Shown here: positions 26,285-36,272 of the stretch, one piece after another
How the letters are laid out: each line of letters opens with the position of its first letter
Position numbering within the stretch: the stretch's first letter is position 1
Assembly: GCF_000006945.2 (NCBI RefSeq)
Contig: NC_003197.2
Span: forward strand, 372,001 to 436,000
DNA: 64,000 bases
Source: Salmonella enterica subsp. enterica serovar Typhimurium str. LT2
Lineage (GTDB): Bacteria; Pseudomonadota; Gammaproteobacteria; Enterobacterales; Enterobacteriaceae
Direction of reading: 5' to 3'
Notes under the pieces: generated by a model
What the model was told of the DNA's origin: nothing
What the model saw: the letters and a program-made list of their open reading frames with translations, nothing else
Databases searched by the model: none
Program-made: the position numbers and the translations under genes

Positions 26285-26348
26285 GTCGTTTCCCTCTTTA
26301 CCGCAGCGTGTCGGCCATTCCGCAACGCTGCCGCAGAATTTTTGGCAA

Positions 26349-26380
26349 AGGCTAGGCGTTACAACGAAGGAAAGGTCAAG
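26349..26380 (-). promoter_or_regulatory. GolS-type promoter/operator for gesABC
   Basis: On the minus strand TTGACC (-35, 26374-26379) and TAGCCT (-10, 26349-26354) are separated by 19 bases, the long spacer that MerR activators require. The operator half CTTGACCTT is conserved with the golT and golB sites; the distal half is less symmetric. Confidence 0.8.
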
Positions 26381-26493
26381 CGTTCCTGACGGGTTTTTAC
26401 GGGGCGTGGGTCGGCATCGTGGCGTAAATGTCTCGCATCATCCTCTTTTATGAGCCATCTCACATTCTCGCCGAACCGTGCAGCCTGAATACG

Positions 26494-26525
26494 CTTGACC
26501 TTCCCACAATGGCAAGCTTTAGGCT
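26494..26525 (+). promoter_or_regulatory. GolS operator/promoter for golTS
   Basis: TTGACC (26495-26500) and TAGGCT (26520-26525) with a 19-base spacer that contains a CTTGACC...GGCAAG imperfect dyad (26494-26516). This is the classical MerR/CueR/GolS layout. It rules out the upstream in-frame codons of golT as coding sequence. Confidence 0.88.
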
Positions 26526-26560
26526 TTCTGATACCGAATAGTCAGGATGGGGAAGTCGTC

Positions 26561-28849
26561 ATGAGTCAGTCAGAAAATCGTCACGACACGATAAGCTTAC
26601 TTATTGAAGGTATGACCTGCGCGTCGTGCGTCGCTCGCGTTGAAAAAGGTATTAAGGCTGTGCCTGGCGTAACGGACGCTACGGTGAATCTGGCGACGGA
26701 GCGCGCCACCGTCCGCGGGACGGCGTCGGCGGAGGCGGTGATCGCGGCGATTGAAAAAACGGGGTATAAGGCGCGACCGATAGAGACGGCGGGGCAGGGC
26801 GAAGACGACTCTGAAGAGAAAAAAGAGGCCGAGCGCGTCAGGCTGAAGCGCGATCTGATTCTCGCCAGCGTGCTGGCGCTCCCCGTTTTTGTGCTTGAAA
26901 TGGGCTCGCACCTTATTCCTGGTATGCACGAGTGGGTGATAAAAACGATTGGCCTGCAACAAAGCTGGTACTGGCAATTTGCACTGACCCTGTTGGTGCT
27001 GACGATCCCCGGTCGCCGTTTTTACCTTAAAGGGTTCCCGGCGCTGGCGCGTCTGGCGCCGGACATGAACTCGCTGGTCGCCGTGGGAACCGCAGCGGCA
27101 TTCGGCTACTCGCTGGTGGCGACCTTTACGCCCGACCTGTTGCCTGAAGGGACGGTAAACGTCTATTACGAGGCCGCCGCAGTGATTGTCGCGCTTATTC
27201 TGCTGGGGCGCTTTCTGGAGGCAAGGGCGAAGGGGCGGACTTCCGAAGCGATTAAACGTCTGGTGGGGCTACAGGCGCGGGTCGCGCATGTGTTACGCGA
27301 GGGCCGCATCGTGGATATCCCTGTCGACGAGGTTGTGCTGGGCGACTGTGTGGAGGTTCGGCCAGGCGAGCGGATCCCGGTTGACGGCGAAGTGACCGAA
27401 GGCCGCAGCTTCGTTGACGAGTCGATGATTACCGGCGAACCGATACCGGTTGAGAAATCCGCAGGAAGCGCGGTGGTGGGCGGTACCGTAAACCAAAAAG
27501 GCGCGCTCACGCTGCGGGCGACCGCCGTCGGCGGACAGACCATGCTGGCGCAAATCATTCGTCTGGTGGAACAGGCGCAGGGTTCAAAACTGCCGATTCA
27601 GGCCGTCGTGGATAAAGTGACGCTGTGGTTTGTCCCGATGGTGATGCTTATTGCTGCGCTGACCTTTGTGGTATGGCTGGCGTTTGGGCCGTCGCCAGCG
27701 CTGACTTTCGCTCTGATCAATGGCGTTGCGGTTCTGATTATCGCCTGTCCTTGCGCGATGGGCCTGGCGACGCCGACCTCTATTATGGTGGGAACCGGTC
27801 GTGGGGCGGAAATGGGCGTGCTGTTCCGTAAGGGGGAGGCGTTACAGCTACTCAAAGACGCTAAGGTGGTGGCCGTAGACAAAACCGGGACGCTTACCGA
27901 AGGCCGCCCGGTACTGACCGATCTCGACGTGGCCAGCGGCTTTGAACGCCGTGAGGTGCTGGCGAAAGTCGCGGCGGTAGAATCGCGTTCAGAGCATCCG
28001 ATTGCCCGTGCGATTGTCGTGTCGGCAGAAGAGGAAGGGATCGCGCTACCAGGCATGAGCGGCTTCGAATCGGTGACCGGGATGGGCGTATACGCTACCG
28101 TTGACGGTACGCGTGTTGACGTGGGGGCTGATCGCTATATGCGCGAAATTGGCGTGGATATTAGCGGCTTCGCCACCACCGCCGAACGGTTAGGGCAGGA
28201 AGGGAAATCGCCGCTCTATGCGGCTATTGACGGTCAACTGGCGGCGATTATCGCCGTGGCCGATCCGATCAAACCCAGTACGCCCGCCGCAATTAACGCT
28301 TTACATCAGCTCGGCATTAAGGTCGCCATGATCACTGGCGATAATGCCCGCACGGCACAGGCTATCGCCAGACAGTTAGGAATTGATGATGTGGTTGCCG
28401 AGGTATTGCCAGAAGGGAAAGTCGAGGCGATACGGCGCCTGAAAGCGGCGTATGGGCAGGTGGCGTTTGTCGGCGATGGCATCAACGATGCGCCAGCGCT
28501 GGCGGAGTCCGACGTGGGGCTGGCGATTGGCACCGGCACCGATGTGGCGGTGGAATCCGCCGACGTCGTACTAATGTCCGGCAACCTGCAAGGCGTGCCG
28601 AATGCTATCGCGCTGTCTAAAGCGACCATCCGCAATATCCACCAGAATCTGTTCTGGGCCTTTGCTTACAATACGGCGCTGATTCCTGTCGCGGCAGGCG
28701 CGCTATTTCCGGTCTGGGGCATATTATTGTCACCGGTATTCGCCGCAGGGGCGATGGCGATGTCGAGCGTGTTCGTGCTGGGCAACGCTTTGCGGCTGCG
28801 CCGTTTCCGGGCGCCGATGGCAACCCCATCCGACACATCCACGACATGA
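26561..28849 (+). CDS. golT: P1B-type Au/Cu-exporting ATPase GolT
   Basis: A 762-residue heavy-metal ATPase. Domains in order: one N-terminal HMA domain with 'GMTCASC', paired TM helices, actuator domain ('MITGEPIPVEK'), the metal-transport motif 'ACPCAMG' in the membrane, the phosphorylation site 'DKTGTLTEG', 'SEHPIARAI', and the hinge 'GDGINDAPALA'. It exports cytoplasmic gold or copper ions. ATG 26561 (MSQSENR) is chosen; the longer frame starting at 26495 would run through the GolS promoter. golS follows after 11 bases, so the two form an operon. Confidence 0.95.
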   Translation: MSQSENRHDTISLLIEGMTCASCVARVEKGIKAVPGVTDATVNLATERATVRGTASAEAVIAAIEKTGYKARPIETAGQGEDDSEEKKEAERVRLKRDLILASVLALPVFVLEMGSHLIPGMHEWVIKTIGLQQSWYWQFALTLLVLTIPGRRFYLKGFPALARLAPDMNSLVAVGTAAAFGYSLVATFTPDLLPEGTVNVYYEAAAVIVALILLGRFLEARAKGRTSEAIKRLVGLQARVAHVLREGRIVDIPVDEVVLGDCVEVRPGERIPVDGEVTEGRSFVDESMITGEPIPVEKSAGSAVVGGTVNQKGALTLRATAVGGQTMLAQIIRLVEQAQGSKLPIQAVVDKVTLWFVPMVMLIAALTFVVWLAFGPSPALTFALINGVAVLIIACPCAMGLATPTSIMVGTGRGAEMGVLFRKGEALQLLKDAKVVAVDKTGTLTEGRPVLTDLDVASGFERREVLAKVAAVESRSEHPIARAIVVSAEEEGIALPGMSGFESVTGMGVYATVDGTRVDVGADRYMREIGVDISGFATTAERLGQEGKSPLYAAIDGQLAAIIAVADPIKPSTPAAINALHQLGIKVAMITGDNARTAQAIARQLGIDDVVAEVLPEGKVEAIRRLKAAYGQVAFVGDGINDAPALAESDVGLAIGTGTDVAVESADVVLMSGNLQGVPNAIALSKATIRNIHQNLFWAFAYNTALIPVAAGALFPVWGILLSPVFAAGAMAMSSVFVLGNALRLRRFRAPMATPSDTSTT

Positions 28850-28860
28850 GGAGGAGCGTC

Positions 28861-29325
28861 ATGAACATCGGTAAAGCAGCTAAAGCATCGAAAGTCTCGG
28901 CCAAAATGATTCGCTACTATGAACAGATTGGTCTGATTCCCGCGGCAAGTCGGACGGATTCCGGCTATCGGGCCTATACCCAGGCTGATGTTAATCAATT
29001 GCATTTTATACGCCGCGCGCGCGACCTCGGTTTTTCAGTTGCTGAAATCAGCGACTTACTGAATCTTTGGAATAACCAGTCGCGGCAAAGCGCTGACGTC
29101 AAACGCCTGGCGCAGACGCACATTGATGAACTGGACAGACGTATCCAGAACATGCAGCACATGGCGCAAACCCTCAAAGCGCTGATTCACTGCTGCGCCG
29201 GCGACGCGCTGCCAGATTGCCCCATTCTGCATACGCTTGGACAACCTGACGATAGCGAGCCGGAGGCGCGTACCGGAGCGGTATTGCGACGTCCTCGTCG
29301 CCACGGACTGGCAAAGCGTCTGTAA
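28861..29325 (+). CDS. golS: MerR-family gold sensor GolS
   Basis: A 154-residue MerR-family activator. The winged helix is 'MNIGKAAKASKVSAKMIRYY' and a long dimerisation helix follows. The metal loop is 'HCCAGDALPDCPIL' with Cys112 and Cys120. Ser77 marks a monovalent-metal sensor of the CueR type. Ala113 and Pro118 are the loop residues reported to favour gold over copper in GolS. It activates the three 19-bp-spacer promoters in this window. ATG 28861 follows GAGGAG. Confidence 0.95.
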   Translation: MNIGKAAKASKVSAKMIRYYEQIGLIPAASRTDSGYRAYTQADVNQLHFIRRARDLGFSVAEISDLLNLWNNQSRQSADVKRLAQTHIDELDRRIQNMQHMAQTLKALIHCCAGDALPDCPILHTLGQPDDSEPEARTGAVLRRPRRHGLAKRL

Positions 29326-29339
29326 GTCCTGAGATTACG

Positions 29340-29371
29340 CTTGACCTTCCAACACTGGCAAGGTCCAGACT
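29340..29371 (+). promoter_or_regulatory. GolS operator/promoter for golB
   Basis: TTGACC (29341-29346), a 19-base spacer with the CTTGACC...GGCAAG dyad (29340-29362), and a poor -10-like CAGACT (29366-29371). The operator is nearly the same as the one at golT, so golB has its own GolS-dependent promoter downstream of golS. Confidence 0.85.
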
Positions 29372-29402
29372 GGCAACAGTTCCCACACAAAAGGAGTTCA
29401 CT

Positions 29403-29597
29403 ATGCAGTTCCATATTGATGACATGACCTGCGGCGGCTGCGCCAGTACGGTAAAAAAGACGATTCTGACTCTCGATGCTAATGCGACGGTGAGAACTGA
29501 CCCGGCGACGCGTCTGGTTGACGTTGAAACGTCGCTATCCGCGGAGCAGATTGCCGCCGCCCTGCAAAAGGCCGGTTTCCCGCCGCGCGAGAGGTAA
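29403..29597 (+). CDS. golB: Gold/copper metallochaperone GolB
   Basis: A 64-residue HMA-fold protein with the metal site 'MTCGGCAS' (Cys10 and Cys13). Apart from the two Cys it is small, acidic and cytoplasmic. GolB is known to bind Au(I)/Cu(I) and limit their toxicity or pass them to GolT. AAGGAG lies upstream of ATG 29403. It is separated from golS by its own GolS operator. A stable hairpin follows at 29605. Confidence 0.95.
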   Translation: MQFHIDDMTCGGCASTVKKTILTLDANATVRTDPATRLVDVETSLSAEQIAAALQKAGFPPRER

Positions 29598-29604
29598 TCG
29601 TCAA

Positions 29605-29632
29605 TGGCGATCGGTCTGGCGACAGGCCGGTC
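29605..29632. terminator. 12-bp hairpin with GCGA tetraloop after golB
   Basis: GCGATCGGTCTG and CAGGCCGGTCGC pair over 12 positions with two G-T wobbles, closed by a GCGA (GNRA-type) loop. It begins 8 bases after the golB stop. There is no T-run, so it may protect the mRNA 3' end or act as a weak terminator. Confidence 0.5.
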
Positions 29633-29889
29633 GCGATACGCTAGCCACGCTTCGCTTTTCTTTGCGTGAGATAATCCCCATAAAAAGTGTGACAAATCAT
29701 GTGTCAGTAAGCTTTGTTAATAATATGTAATGATTTGTCTATTTTTGCTAACATTTTACCTGCTATATACAAAAAGATAACAAATAAGTAGCGCAACGCT
29801 ACCTTGTTACGTCGCTTTGACGACGGGAGCGCTCCAGCGTTTCGCCCGCTTCAAAGCTTGATGTTATTTTTTGATGCAGGACACTACCT

Positions 29890-31143
29890 ATGTACACCCC
29901 CCTGAACTGGACGACGACACAACGACATGTGGCGTTTGCCTGCTTTACCAGTTGGATGCTGGATGCGTTTGATTTCTTTATCCTTGTCTTTGTACTTAGC
30001 GATCTCGCCGAATGGTTTCACGCTTCCGTATCGGACGTTTCCATTGCGATTATGCTGACCCTGGCGGTACGTCCCATTGGCGCGCTGCTATTTGGCCGAA
30101 TGGCGGAAAAGTACGGACGTCGACCGATACTGATGCTCAATATTCTGTTTTTTACGGTGTTTGAACTGCTTTCCGCCTGGTCGCCCACCTTCATGGCATT
30201 TCTGATTTTTCGGGTCATGTACGGCGTGGCGATGGGCGGGATATGGGGCGTCGCGTCATCACTGGCGATGGAAACCATTCCCGATCGTTCGCGTGGCCTG
30301 ATGTCGGGCATTTTTCAGGCGGGCTATCCCTGCGGCTATCTGTTCGCCTCGGTTATTTTTGGCCTCTTCTACAGTATGGTAGGCTGGCGCGGTATGTTCC
30401 TGATTGGCGCCCTGCCTGTTGTCTTGCTGCCTTATATCTGGTTTAAAGTGCCGGAATCCCCCGTCTGGCTGGCGGCCAGAGCGCGTAAAGAGAATACCGC
30501 GCTGCTTCCTGTTCTGCGCAAACAGTGGAAGTTGTGTCTGTATCTGGTGCTGGTCATGGCGTTCTTTAACTTTTTCAGTCACGGTACGCAGGATCTCTAT
30601 CCTACCTTCCTGAAGATGCAGCATGGTTTTGATCCGCATCTGATCAGTATCATTGCAATTTTTTATAACATTGCCGCCATGCTCGGCGGTATTTTCTACG
30701 GTACGCTATCGGAACGTATTGGGCGTAAAAAAGCGATCATGATCGCCGCCTTTCTTGCGCTTCCGGTACTCCCGCTATGGGCATTTTCCAGCGGATCATT
30801 CACGATTGGTCTGGGCGCGTTCCTGATGCAGTTTATGGTGCAGGGCGCCTGGGGTGTCGTGCCGACCTGGCTGAACGAGCTGGTTCCGGCGAATGCGCGC
30901 GCCGTGCTGCCAGGGTTTGTTTACCAACTCGGTAATTTACTGGCGTCGGTTAATGCGACGTTACAGGCCCGCATCGCGGAAACGCATGGTGGCAATTACG
31001 GGTTGGCAATGGCGATCGTGGCTGGCGCGGTGGCTATTTTAATCTGTGTATTTGTGGCATTTGGTCGCGAGACCCGGGGAGTCGTCATCTCCGGTACAGA
31101 TAGCGACGCCCTCCCGGAGTCGGCCATCAGTCATCGCACGTAA
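29890..31143 (+). CDS. MFS transporter, carboxylate/sialate-type
   Basis: A 417-residue 12-TM major facilitator. The motif A region is 'LFGRMAEKYGRRPILM' between TM2 and TM3 and is repeated as 'LSERIGRKKAIMIA' in the second half; 'MLDAFDFFILVFVLSDLAEW' in TM1 is typical of the SHS/JEN and NanT-like carboxylate carriers. The start has AGGA upstream. The gene is monocistronic between golB and mod. Substrate is probably an organic acid; not provable here. Confidence 0.85.
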   Translation: MYTPLNWTTTQRHVAFACFTSWMLDAFDFFILVFVLSDLAEWFHASVSDVSIAIMLTLAVRPIGALLFGRMAEKYGRRPILMLNILFFTVFELLSAWSPTFMAFLIFRVMYGVAMGGIWGVASSLAMETIPDRSRGLMSGIFQAGYPCGYLFASVIFGLFYSMVGWRGMFLIGALPVVLLPYIWFKVPESPVWLAARARKENTALLPVLRKQWKLCLYLVLVMAFFNFFSHGTQDLYPTFLKMQHGFDPHLISIIAIFYNIAAMLGGIFYGTLSERIGRKKAIMIAAFLALPVLPLWAFSSGSFTIGLGAFLMQFMVQGAWGVVPTWLNELVPANARAVLPGFVYQLGNLLASVNATLQARIAETHGGNYGLAMAIVAGAVAILICVFVAFGRETRGVVISGTDSDALPESAISHRT

Positions 31144-31331
31144 ACACTACGCTCCTGGCGCATACTGTCGCCGGGAGCACGCCTTCCTCCCGTCGTTTTC
31201 ACGCCCTTTCAACGAACAACAAAGGTTAATGATGGCATCTGCCGTTCGTGACCATTACAATCATCGCTTACTTTTTTCTTTATAAGAAATTGATTGCTGC
31301 ACCTTAAAATTATCAACGGAGCGAAGATATC

Positions 31332-33290
31332 ATGTTGAAAGATAACCAAAAACACAACGAGTCTGTTGCCCCGAATAGCGCCTTTCTGTCTGAGTTACAA
31401 CGTGCATTACCGGAATTTTTTACCGCCGATCGCTATAACGAGCAGGGCGAACTGATCGCGAAAGGCGGATTTGATCTCGCCAGATTTGAGCGCGCGCTGA
31501 AAGCGCGTAATATTGATGAGCTGACTAGCGGTTATCAGATTGATTTTATTGGCAAAGATTACGCAAAAAAACAGGCGGGTGAAAAATCCGTTACCGTTAT
31601 CGTTCCTGACGTGGAACACAATACTCTGGCAGAAAATAAAAACAGCCATAATCTTTTTCTGACCGGAGATAATCTGGATGTGTTACGCCATCTGCAAAAT
31701 AATTACGCCGATACCGTCGATATGATCTATATCGATCCCCCTTATAACACCGGATCGGACGGGTTTGTCTATCCCGATCATTTTGAATATAGCGATCGGG
31801 CGTTGCAGGATATGTTTGGTCTTAATGATACCGAACTGGCACGTTTAAAATCCATTCAGGGTAAATCGACGCACTCCGCGTGGTTATCTTTCATGTATCC
31901 GCGTCTTTTCCTGGCCAGGAAGCTCCTGAAAGATACCGGGTTTATTTTTATCTCTATCGACGATAATGAGTACGCCAATCTTAAATTAATGATGGATGAG
32001 ATTTTTGGCGAAGGCGGATTTGTCACCAATGTGATGTGGAAGCGCAAAAAAGAGATTTCTAACGACTCTGATAACGTTTCCATCCAGGGGGAATACATTC
32101 TTGTTTATGCCAAAACCGGTCAGGGCGCTTTACGTTTAGAACCGCTTTCTAAAGAGTATATTCAGAAATCCTATAAAGAACCGACCGAACAGTTTCCAGA
32201 AGGGAAATGGCGACCGGTGCCGTTAACGGTGTCAAAAGGGCTGAGCGGCGGCGGCTATACCTATAAAATTACCACGCCGAACGGTACGGTACACGAAAGA
32301 CTATGGGCTTATCCTGAAGCCAGTTACCAAAAACTGGTGGCCGATAATCTGGTCTATTTTGGCAAAGATAACGGCGGTATTCCCCAGCGAGTCATGTACG
32401 CGCATCACAGTAAGGGGCAGCCAACGACCAATTACTGGGATAACGTAGCGTCGAATAAAGAGGGGAAAAAGGAGATTCTGGATCTCTTCGGCGACAACGT
32501 TTTTGATACGCCGAAACCGACCGCATTATTGAAGAAAATCATCAAGCTCGCTATCGATAAAGACGGCGTCGTCCTGGACTTTTTTGCCGGTTCCGGCACT
32601 ACGGCCCATGCGGTAATGGCGCTGAATGAAGAAGATGGGGGGCAGCGCACGTTTATTCTGTGTACTATCGATCAGGCATTAAGCAATAACACTATCGCGA
32701 AAAAAGCAGGTTATAACACTATTGATGAAATCAGCCGCGAGCGAATTACACGCGTTGCGGCGAAGATCCGCGCCAACAATCCCGCGACCAATAGCGATCT
32801 CGGTTTTAAACATTATCGTTTTGCCACTCCGACACAGCAGACGCTGGACGATCTGGATAGCTTCGATATTGCTACCGGCCATTTTATCAATACCAGCGGT
32901 CAACTGGCCGCTTTCACCGAGTCAGGATTTACCGACATGATCAATCCTTTTTCCGCCAGAGGATTGGGCGTGCCGGGCGGCGCAAGCGGCGAAGAGACCT
33001 TATTAACGACATGGCTGGTCGCCGATGGTTATAAAATGGATATTGACGTACAGACCGTTGATTTTTCCGGCTATTGCGCCAGGTATGTTGATAATACGCG
33101 CCTGTATCTGATTGATGAACGATGGGGAACAGAGCAGACCCGCGATCTTCTCAACCACATTGGTACGCACCAGCTTCCGGTTCAGACCATTGTCATTTAC
33201 GGCTACTCTTTCGACCTTGAATCCATTCGTGAACTGGAAATCGGCTTAAAACAGCTTGATCAAAAAGTGAACCTGGTGAAGCGTTATTAA
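31332..33290 (+). CDS. mod: Type III DNA methyltransferase (Mod), StyLTI-like
   Basis: A 652-residue adenine-N6 methyltransferase of the beta class. The catalytic 'IDPPYNTGSDG' (motif IV) is near residue 137, a variable target-recognition region lies at roughly 230-390, and the AdoMet motif 'LDFFAGSGTTAHA' is near 418. Mod both methylates the DNA and gives the restriction complex its target specificity; StyLTI of S. Typhimurium is known to recognise CAGAG, but the specificity of this allele cannot be read directly. GGAG precedes ATG 31332. res follows after 12 bases. Confidence 0.95.
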   Translation: MLKDNQKHNESVAPNSAFLSELQRALPEFFTADRYNEQGELIAKGGFDLARFERALKARNIDELTSGYQIDFIGKDYAKKQAGEKSVTVIVPDVEHNTLAENKNSHNLFLTGDNLDVLRHLQNNYADTVDMIYIDPPYNTGSDGFVYPDHFEYSDRALQDMFGLNDTELARLKSIQGKSTHSAWLSFMYPRLFLARKLLKDTGFIFISIDDNEYANLKLMMDEIFGEGGFVTNVMWKRKKEISNDSDNVSIQGEYILVYAKTGQGALRLEPLSKEYIQKSYKEPTEQFPEGKWRPVPLTVSKGLSGGGYTYKITTPNGTVHERLWAYPEASYQKLVADNLVYFGKDNGGIPQRVMYAHHSKGQPTTNYWDNVASNKEGKKEILDLFGDNVFDTPKPTALLKKIIKLAIDKDGVVLDFFAGSGTTAHAVMALNEEDGGQRTFILCTIDQALSNNTIAKKAGYNTIDEISRERITRVAAKIRANNPATNSDLGFKHYRFATPTQQTLDDLDSFDIATGHFINTSGQLAAFTESGFTDMINPFSARGLGVPGGASGEETLLTTWLVADGYKMDIDVQTVDFSGYCARYVDNTRLYLIDERWGTEQTRDLLNHIGTHQLPVQTIVIYGYSFDLESIRELEIGLKQLDQKVNLVKRY

Positions 33291-33302
33291 GAGGGGATGA
33301 TG

Positions 33303-36272
33303 ATGAATATTTTACTGGAAGAACTTCCCCATCAGGAACAGGCGTTAGCGGCGATTCTGGCGAGTTTCACCGGTATCGATCACGCGCAAGCCGATCATAA
33401 TCACTATGCTAATCCGCTGATTAAGGAACGTTACGACGATAAGGCCAATATTGACGTTAAAATGGAGACCGGGACGGGTAAAACCTATGTCTATACCCGG
33501 TTGATGTATGAATTGCATCAGAAGTATGGCCTCTTCAAATTTGTGCTGGTGGTGCCGACGCCAGCCATTAAAGAAGGCGCGCGGAACTTTATTACCAGCG
33601 ATTACGCCAGACAGCATTTTTCACAGTTCTACGAAAATACGCGGATGGAACTTTGCACCATCAACGCCGGTGATTTTAAAGTAAAGTCGGGGCGTAAAAA
33701 TTTTCCGGCCCAGCTATTAAGTTTTACTGATGCCAGCCGTCGTGATAGCCATACGATTCAGGTTTTGCTGATCAATGCGCAAATGCTCAATTCCGCCAGT
33801 ATGACGCGAGACGATTACGATCAAACGCTCCTGGGCGGGCTGACGTCGCCTGTTAAAGGGCTGCAAATGACGCGACCGGTGGTCATTATTGATGAACCGC
33901 ATCGTTTTGCGCGAGATAACAAATTTTATCGAGCGATTCAGGCTATTCAGCCGCAAATGATCGTCCGCTTTGGCGCTACCTTCCCGGATATTGTCGAAGG
34001 TAAGGGTAAAAATAAATGTGTACGTAAAGATTACTATCGCCGGCAACCGCAGTTTGATCTCAACGCGGTGGACAGTTTTAACGATGGTTTGGTGAAAGGT
34101 ATTGATATTTATTACCCGAATCTCCCCGAAGAACAGGCCAACAATCGTTATATCGTTGACAGCGTCACGGCAAAGAAATTAATCCTCCGACGGGGGAGCA
34201 AAATTGCCGAGGTTGGCGTGGGCGAAAATCTCGCCGATGTCGATGCAGGATTTGAAGGCAGTATCGAATATGCCGGCAGTAAAATGTTGTCGAACGATCT
34301 GGAGCTGGAGGCAGGGATGGCGCTGGTGCCAGGAACCTTTGGCGCGAGCTACCAGGAACTGATTATTCAGGACGCTATCGATAAGCATTTTGACACTGAG
34401 CAGGCAAATTTCTTACGCAGCAATGAGCCAGAAAATAATGCCCCGCGTATTAAGACCTTAAGCCTTTTCTTTATTGACAGTATTAAAAGCTATCGTGATG
34501 ACGAAGGCTGGTTGAAAGTCACTTTTGAGCGTTTGCTGAAAAAGAAACTGACGCAACTGATTGACGATTATCAGCGCAAGACCCTGCCGCGAGAAGTGGA
34601 GTATCTGTCGTTTCTGCAGGCCACGCTCGCCAGCCTGCACTCGGATAACCAAAACGTCCACGCTGGTTACTTTGGCGAAGACCGCGGAAGCGGTGATGAG
34701 GCGATCCAGGCTGAGGTAGATGATATTCTGAAAAATAAAGAGAAGTTGCTCAGTTTTTCAGACCATCACGGCAACTGGGAAACGCGCCGCTTTCTGTTTT
34801 CAAAATGGACGCTTCGCGAAGGCTGGGATAACCCGAATGTTTTTGTCATTGCTAAATTACGTTCTTCCGGTAGCGAGTCGAGCAAAATTCAGGAAGTGGG
34901 GCGCGGCCTGCGGCTACCGGTAGATGAAAATGGTCATCGCGTTCATCAGGAAGAGTGGCCGTCCCGACTGTCGTTTCTGATTGGTTATGATGAAAAAGCG
35001 TTTGCCAGTATGCTGGTTGATGAGATTAATCGCGACAGCAAAGTTCAGCTTAACGAGCAGAAGCTGGATGAGGCGATGATCACACTCATCGTCACCGAGC
35101 GACAAAAAGTCGATCCTGCGTTTACGGAGCTTCGTTTGCTGGAAGATCTGGATGATAAAAAACTGATCAACCGGAGCAATGAGTTTAAACCCAGCGTCAC
35201 GCTTAACGGGGAAACCAAAAGTGGTTTTGCGTGGCTACTGGAGTTCTACCCTGAGCTGACGCAGGCGCGGGTGCGAGCGGATCGCATTCGTGACAATAAG
35301 CCCGCCTCCCGGCTGCGAGTCAGGTTACGCAAAGAGAATTGGGAACAACTTAGCAGTATCTGGGAGCAGTTTTCCCGCCGTTATATGCTGCAATTCGAGC
35401 GTAGCGGCGCTTCTCTGGAACAAATTGCCGCCGAGGTGCTGCGCGATCCGGCGCTGTATATTCGCCAGAAGCCAAGCCAGGTGCAACAACGGCTGGTATC
35501 GAATGAAGATAATGGCCGTTTTGAAGTGGCGCAGCGGGAAGGCGAATTAGCCGCCAGCGAATTTATGGCGGGCATGAAATATGGCCATTTTCTTAAGCAA
35601 CTGGCGTTACGCACCAGTCTGCCGGTTAACGTCCTGCACCCGGTGTTAATGGCGATGCTGCGTGATGTTTTGCACGGAGATTCACGCTATTTAAGCGAGA
35701 TCTCGTTGGACAATATGACCCGCGCATTACAGACGCGGATTAATGCGCATTTTGCGCAGCGCCACGATTATCTGCCTCTCGATTTTCAGGCTTCAACGTC
35801 GGTATTTGATTCCACGGCACGGCAGTTCAGAGAGGAGATTAGCGCTGAAATTGTGGGGAAAAATGTGGATGAGAATGCGATAGACGATCCCCGTTCTCTC
35901 TATCAAATACCGCCGTTGCGTTATGACAGCGTCGATCCAGAATTGCCGCTATTAAAATACGATTATCCGCAACAGGTTTCTGTGTTTGGCAAACTGCCTA
36001 AGCGGGCCATTCAGATCCCCAAATATACGGGGGGCTCTACTACGCCGGATTTTGTGTACCGTATTGAGCGTCAGGACGCCGACAGCGTTTATTTACTGGT
36101 TGAAACTAAAGCAGAAAATATGCGCGTAGGCGATCAGGTTATTCTTGATGCGCAACGTAAATTCTTCGATATGCTGCGTCGGCAAAATATCAATGTCGAG
36201 TTTGCGGAAGCGACCAGCGCGCCGGCGGTATTTTCTACGATCAATGGCTTGATTGAGGGGAAGGCAAACTAA
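33303..36272 (+). CDS. res: Type III restriction endonuclease subunit (Res), StyLTI-like
   Basis: A 989-residue helicase-nuclease. Walker A 'METGTGKTYVYTRL' is near residue 55, the DExH-type box 'VIIDEPHRF' near 196, motif VI 'QEVGRGLRLPV' near 535, and a C-terminal PD-(D/E)xK nuclease 'TPDFVY...LVETKAE' at ~913-938. It needs Mod for recognition and cuts after ATP-dependent sliding when two head-to-head sites are unmodified. Three ATGs occur in a row; the third (33303) has the best spacing from GAGGGG. All catalytic motifs are intact. Confidence 0.95.
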   Translation: MNILLEELPHQEQALAAILASFTGIDHAQADHNHYANPLIKERYDDKANIDVKMETGTGKTYVYTRLMYELHQKYGLFKFVLVVPTPAIKEGARNFITSDYARQHFSQFYENTRMELCTINAGDFKVKSGRKNFPAQLLSFTDASRRDSHTIQVLLINAQMLNSASMTRDDYDQTLLGGLTSPVKGLQMTRPVVIIDEPHRFARDNKFYRAIQAIQPQMIVRFGATFPDIVEGKGKNKCVRKDYYRRQPQFDLNAVDSFNDGLVKGIDIYYPNLPEEQANNRYIVDSVTAKKLILRRGSKIAEVGVGENLADVDAGFEGSIEYAGSKMLSNDLELEAGMALVPGTFGASYQELIIQDAIDKHFDTEQANFLRSNEPENNAPRIKTLSLFFIDSIKSYRDDEGWLKVTFERLLKKKLTQLIDDYQRKTLPREVEYLSFLQATLASLHSDNQNVHAGYFGEDRGSGDEAIQAEVDDILKNKEKLLSFSDHHGNWETRRFLFSKWTLREGWDNPNVFVIAKLRSSGSESSKIQEVGRGLRLPVDENGHRVHQEEWPSRLSFLIGYDEKAFASMLVDEINRDSKVQLNEQKLDEAMITLIVTERQKVDPAFTELRLLEDLDDKKLINRSNEFKPSVTLNGETKSGFAWLLEFYPELTQARVRADRIRDNKPASRLRVRLRKENWEQLSSIWEQFSRRYMLQFERSGASLEQIAAEVLRDPALYIRQKPSQVQQRLVSNEDNGRFEVAQREGELAASEFMAGMKYGHFLKQLALRTSLPVNVLHPVLMAMLRDVLHGDSRYLSEISLDNMTRALQTRINAHFAQRHDYLPLDFQASTSVFDSTARQFREEISAEIVGKNVDENAIDDPRSLYQIPPLRYDSVDPELPLLKYDYPQQVSVFGKLPKRAIQIPKYTGGSTTPDFVYRIERQDADSVYLLVETKAENMRVGDQVILDAQRKFFDMLRRQNINVEFAEATSAPAVFSTINGLIEGKAN

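Noticed and set aside
26495..26560. N-terminal extension of GolT by 22 residues
   Set aside because: The codons run through the GolS operator and -10 element, so they lie at or upstream of the transcription start; ATG 26561 is the start.
29518..29730. 70-codon plus frame overlapping the end of golB
   Set aside because: Very basic, unlike any protein, and out of frame with the real golB; no ribosome site.
31332..36272. Phase-variable mod gene
   Set aside because: No simple-sequence repeat is present in or before mod, unlike phase-variable type III systems of Haemophilus and Neisseria.
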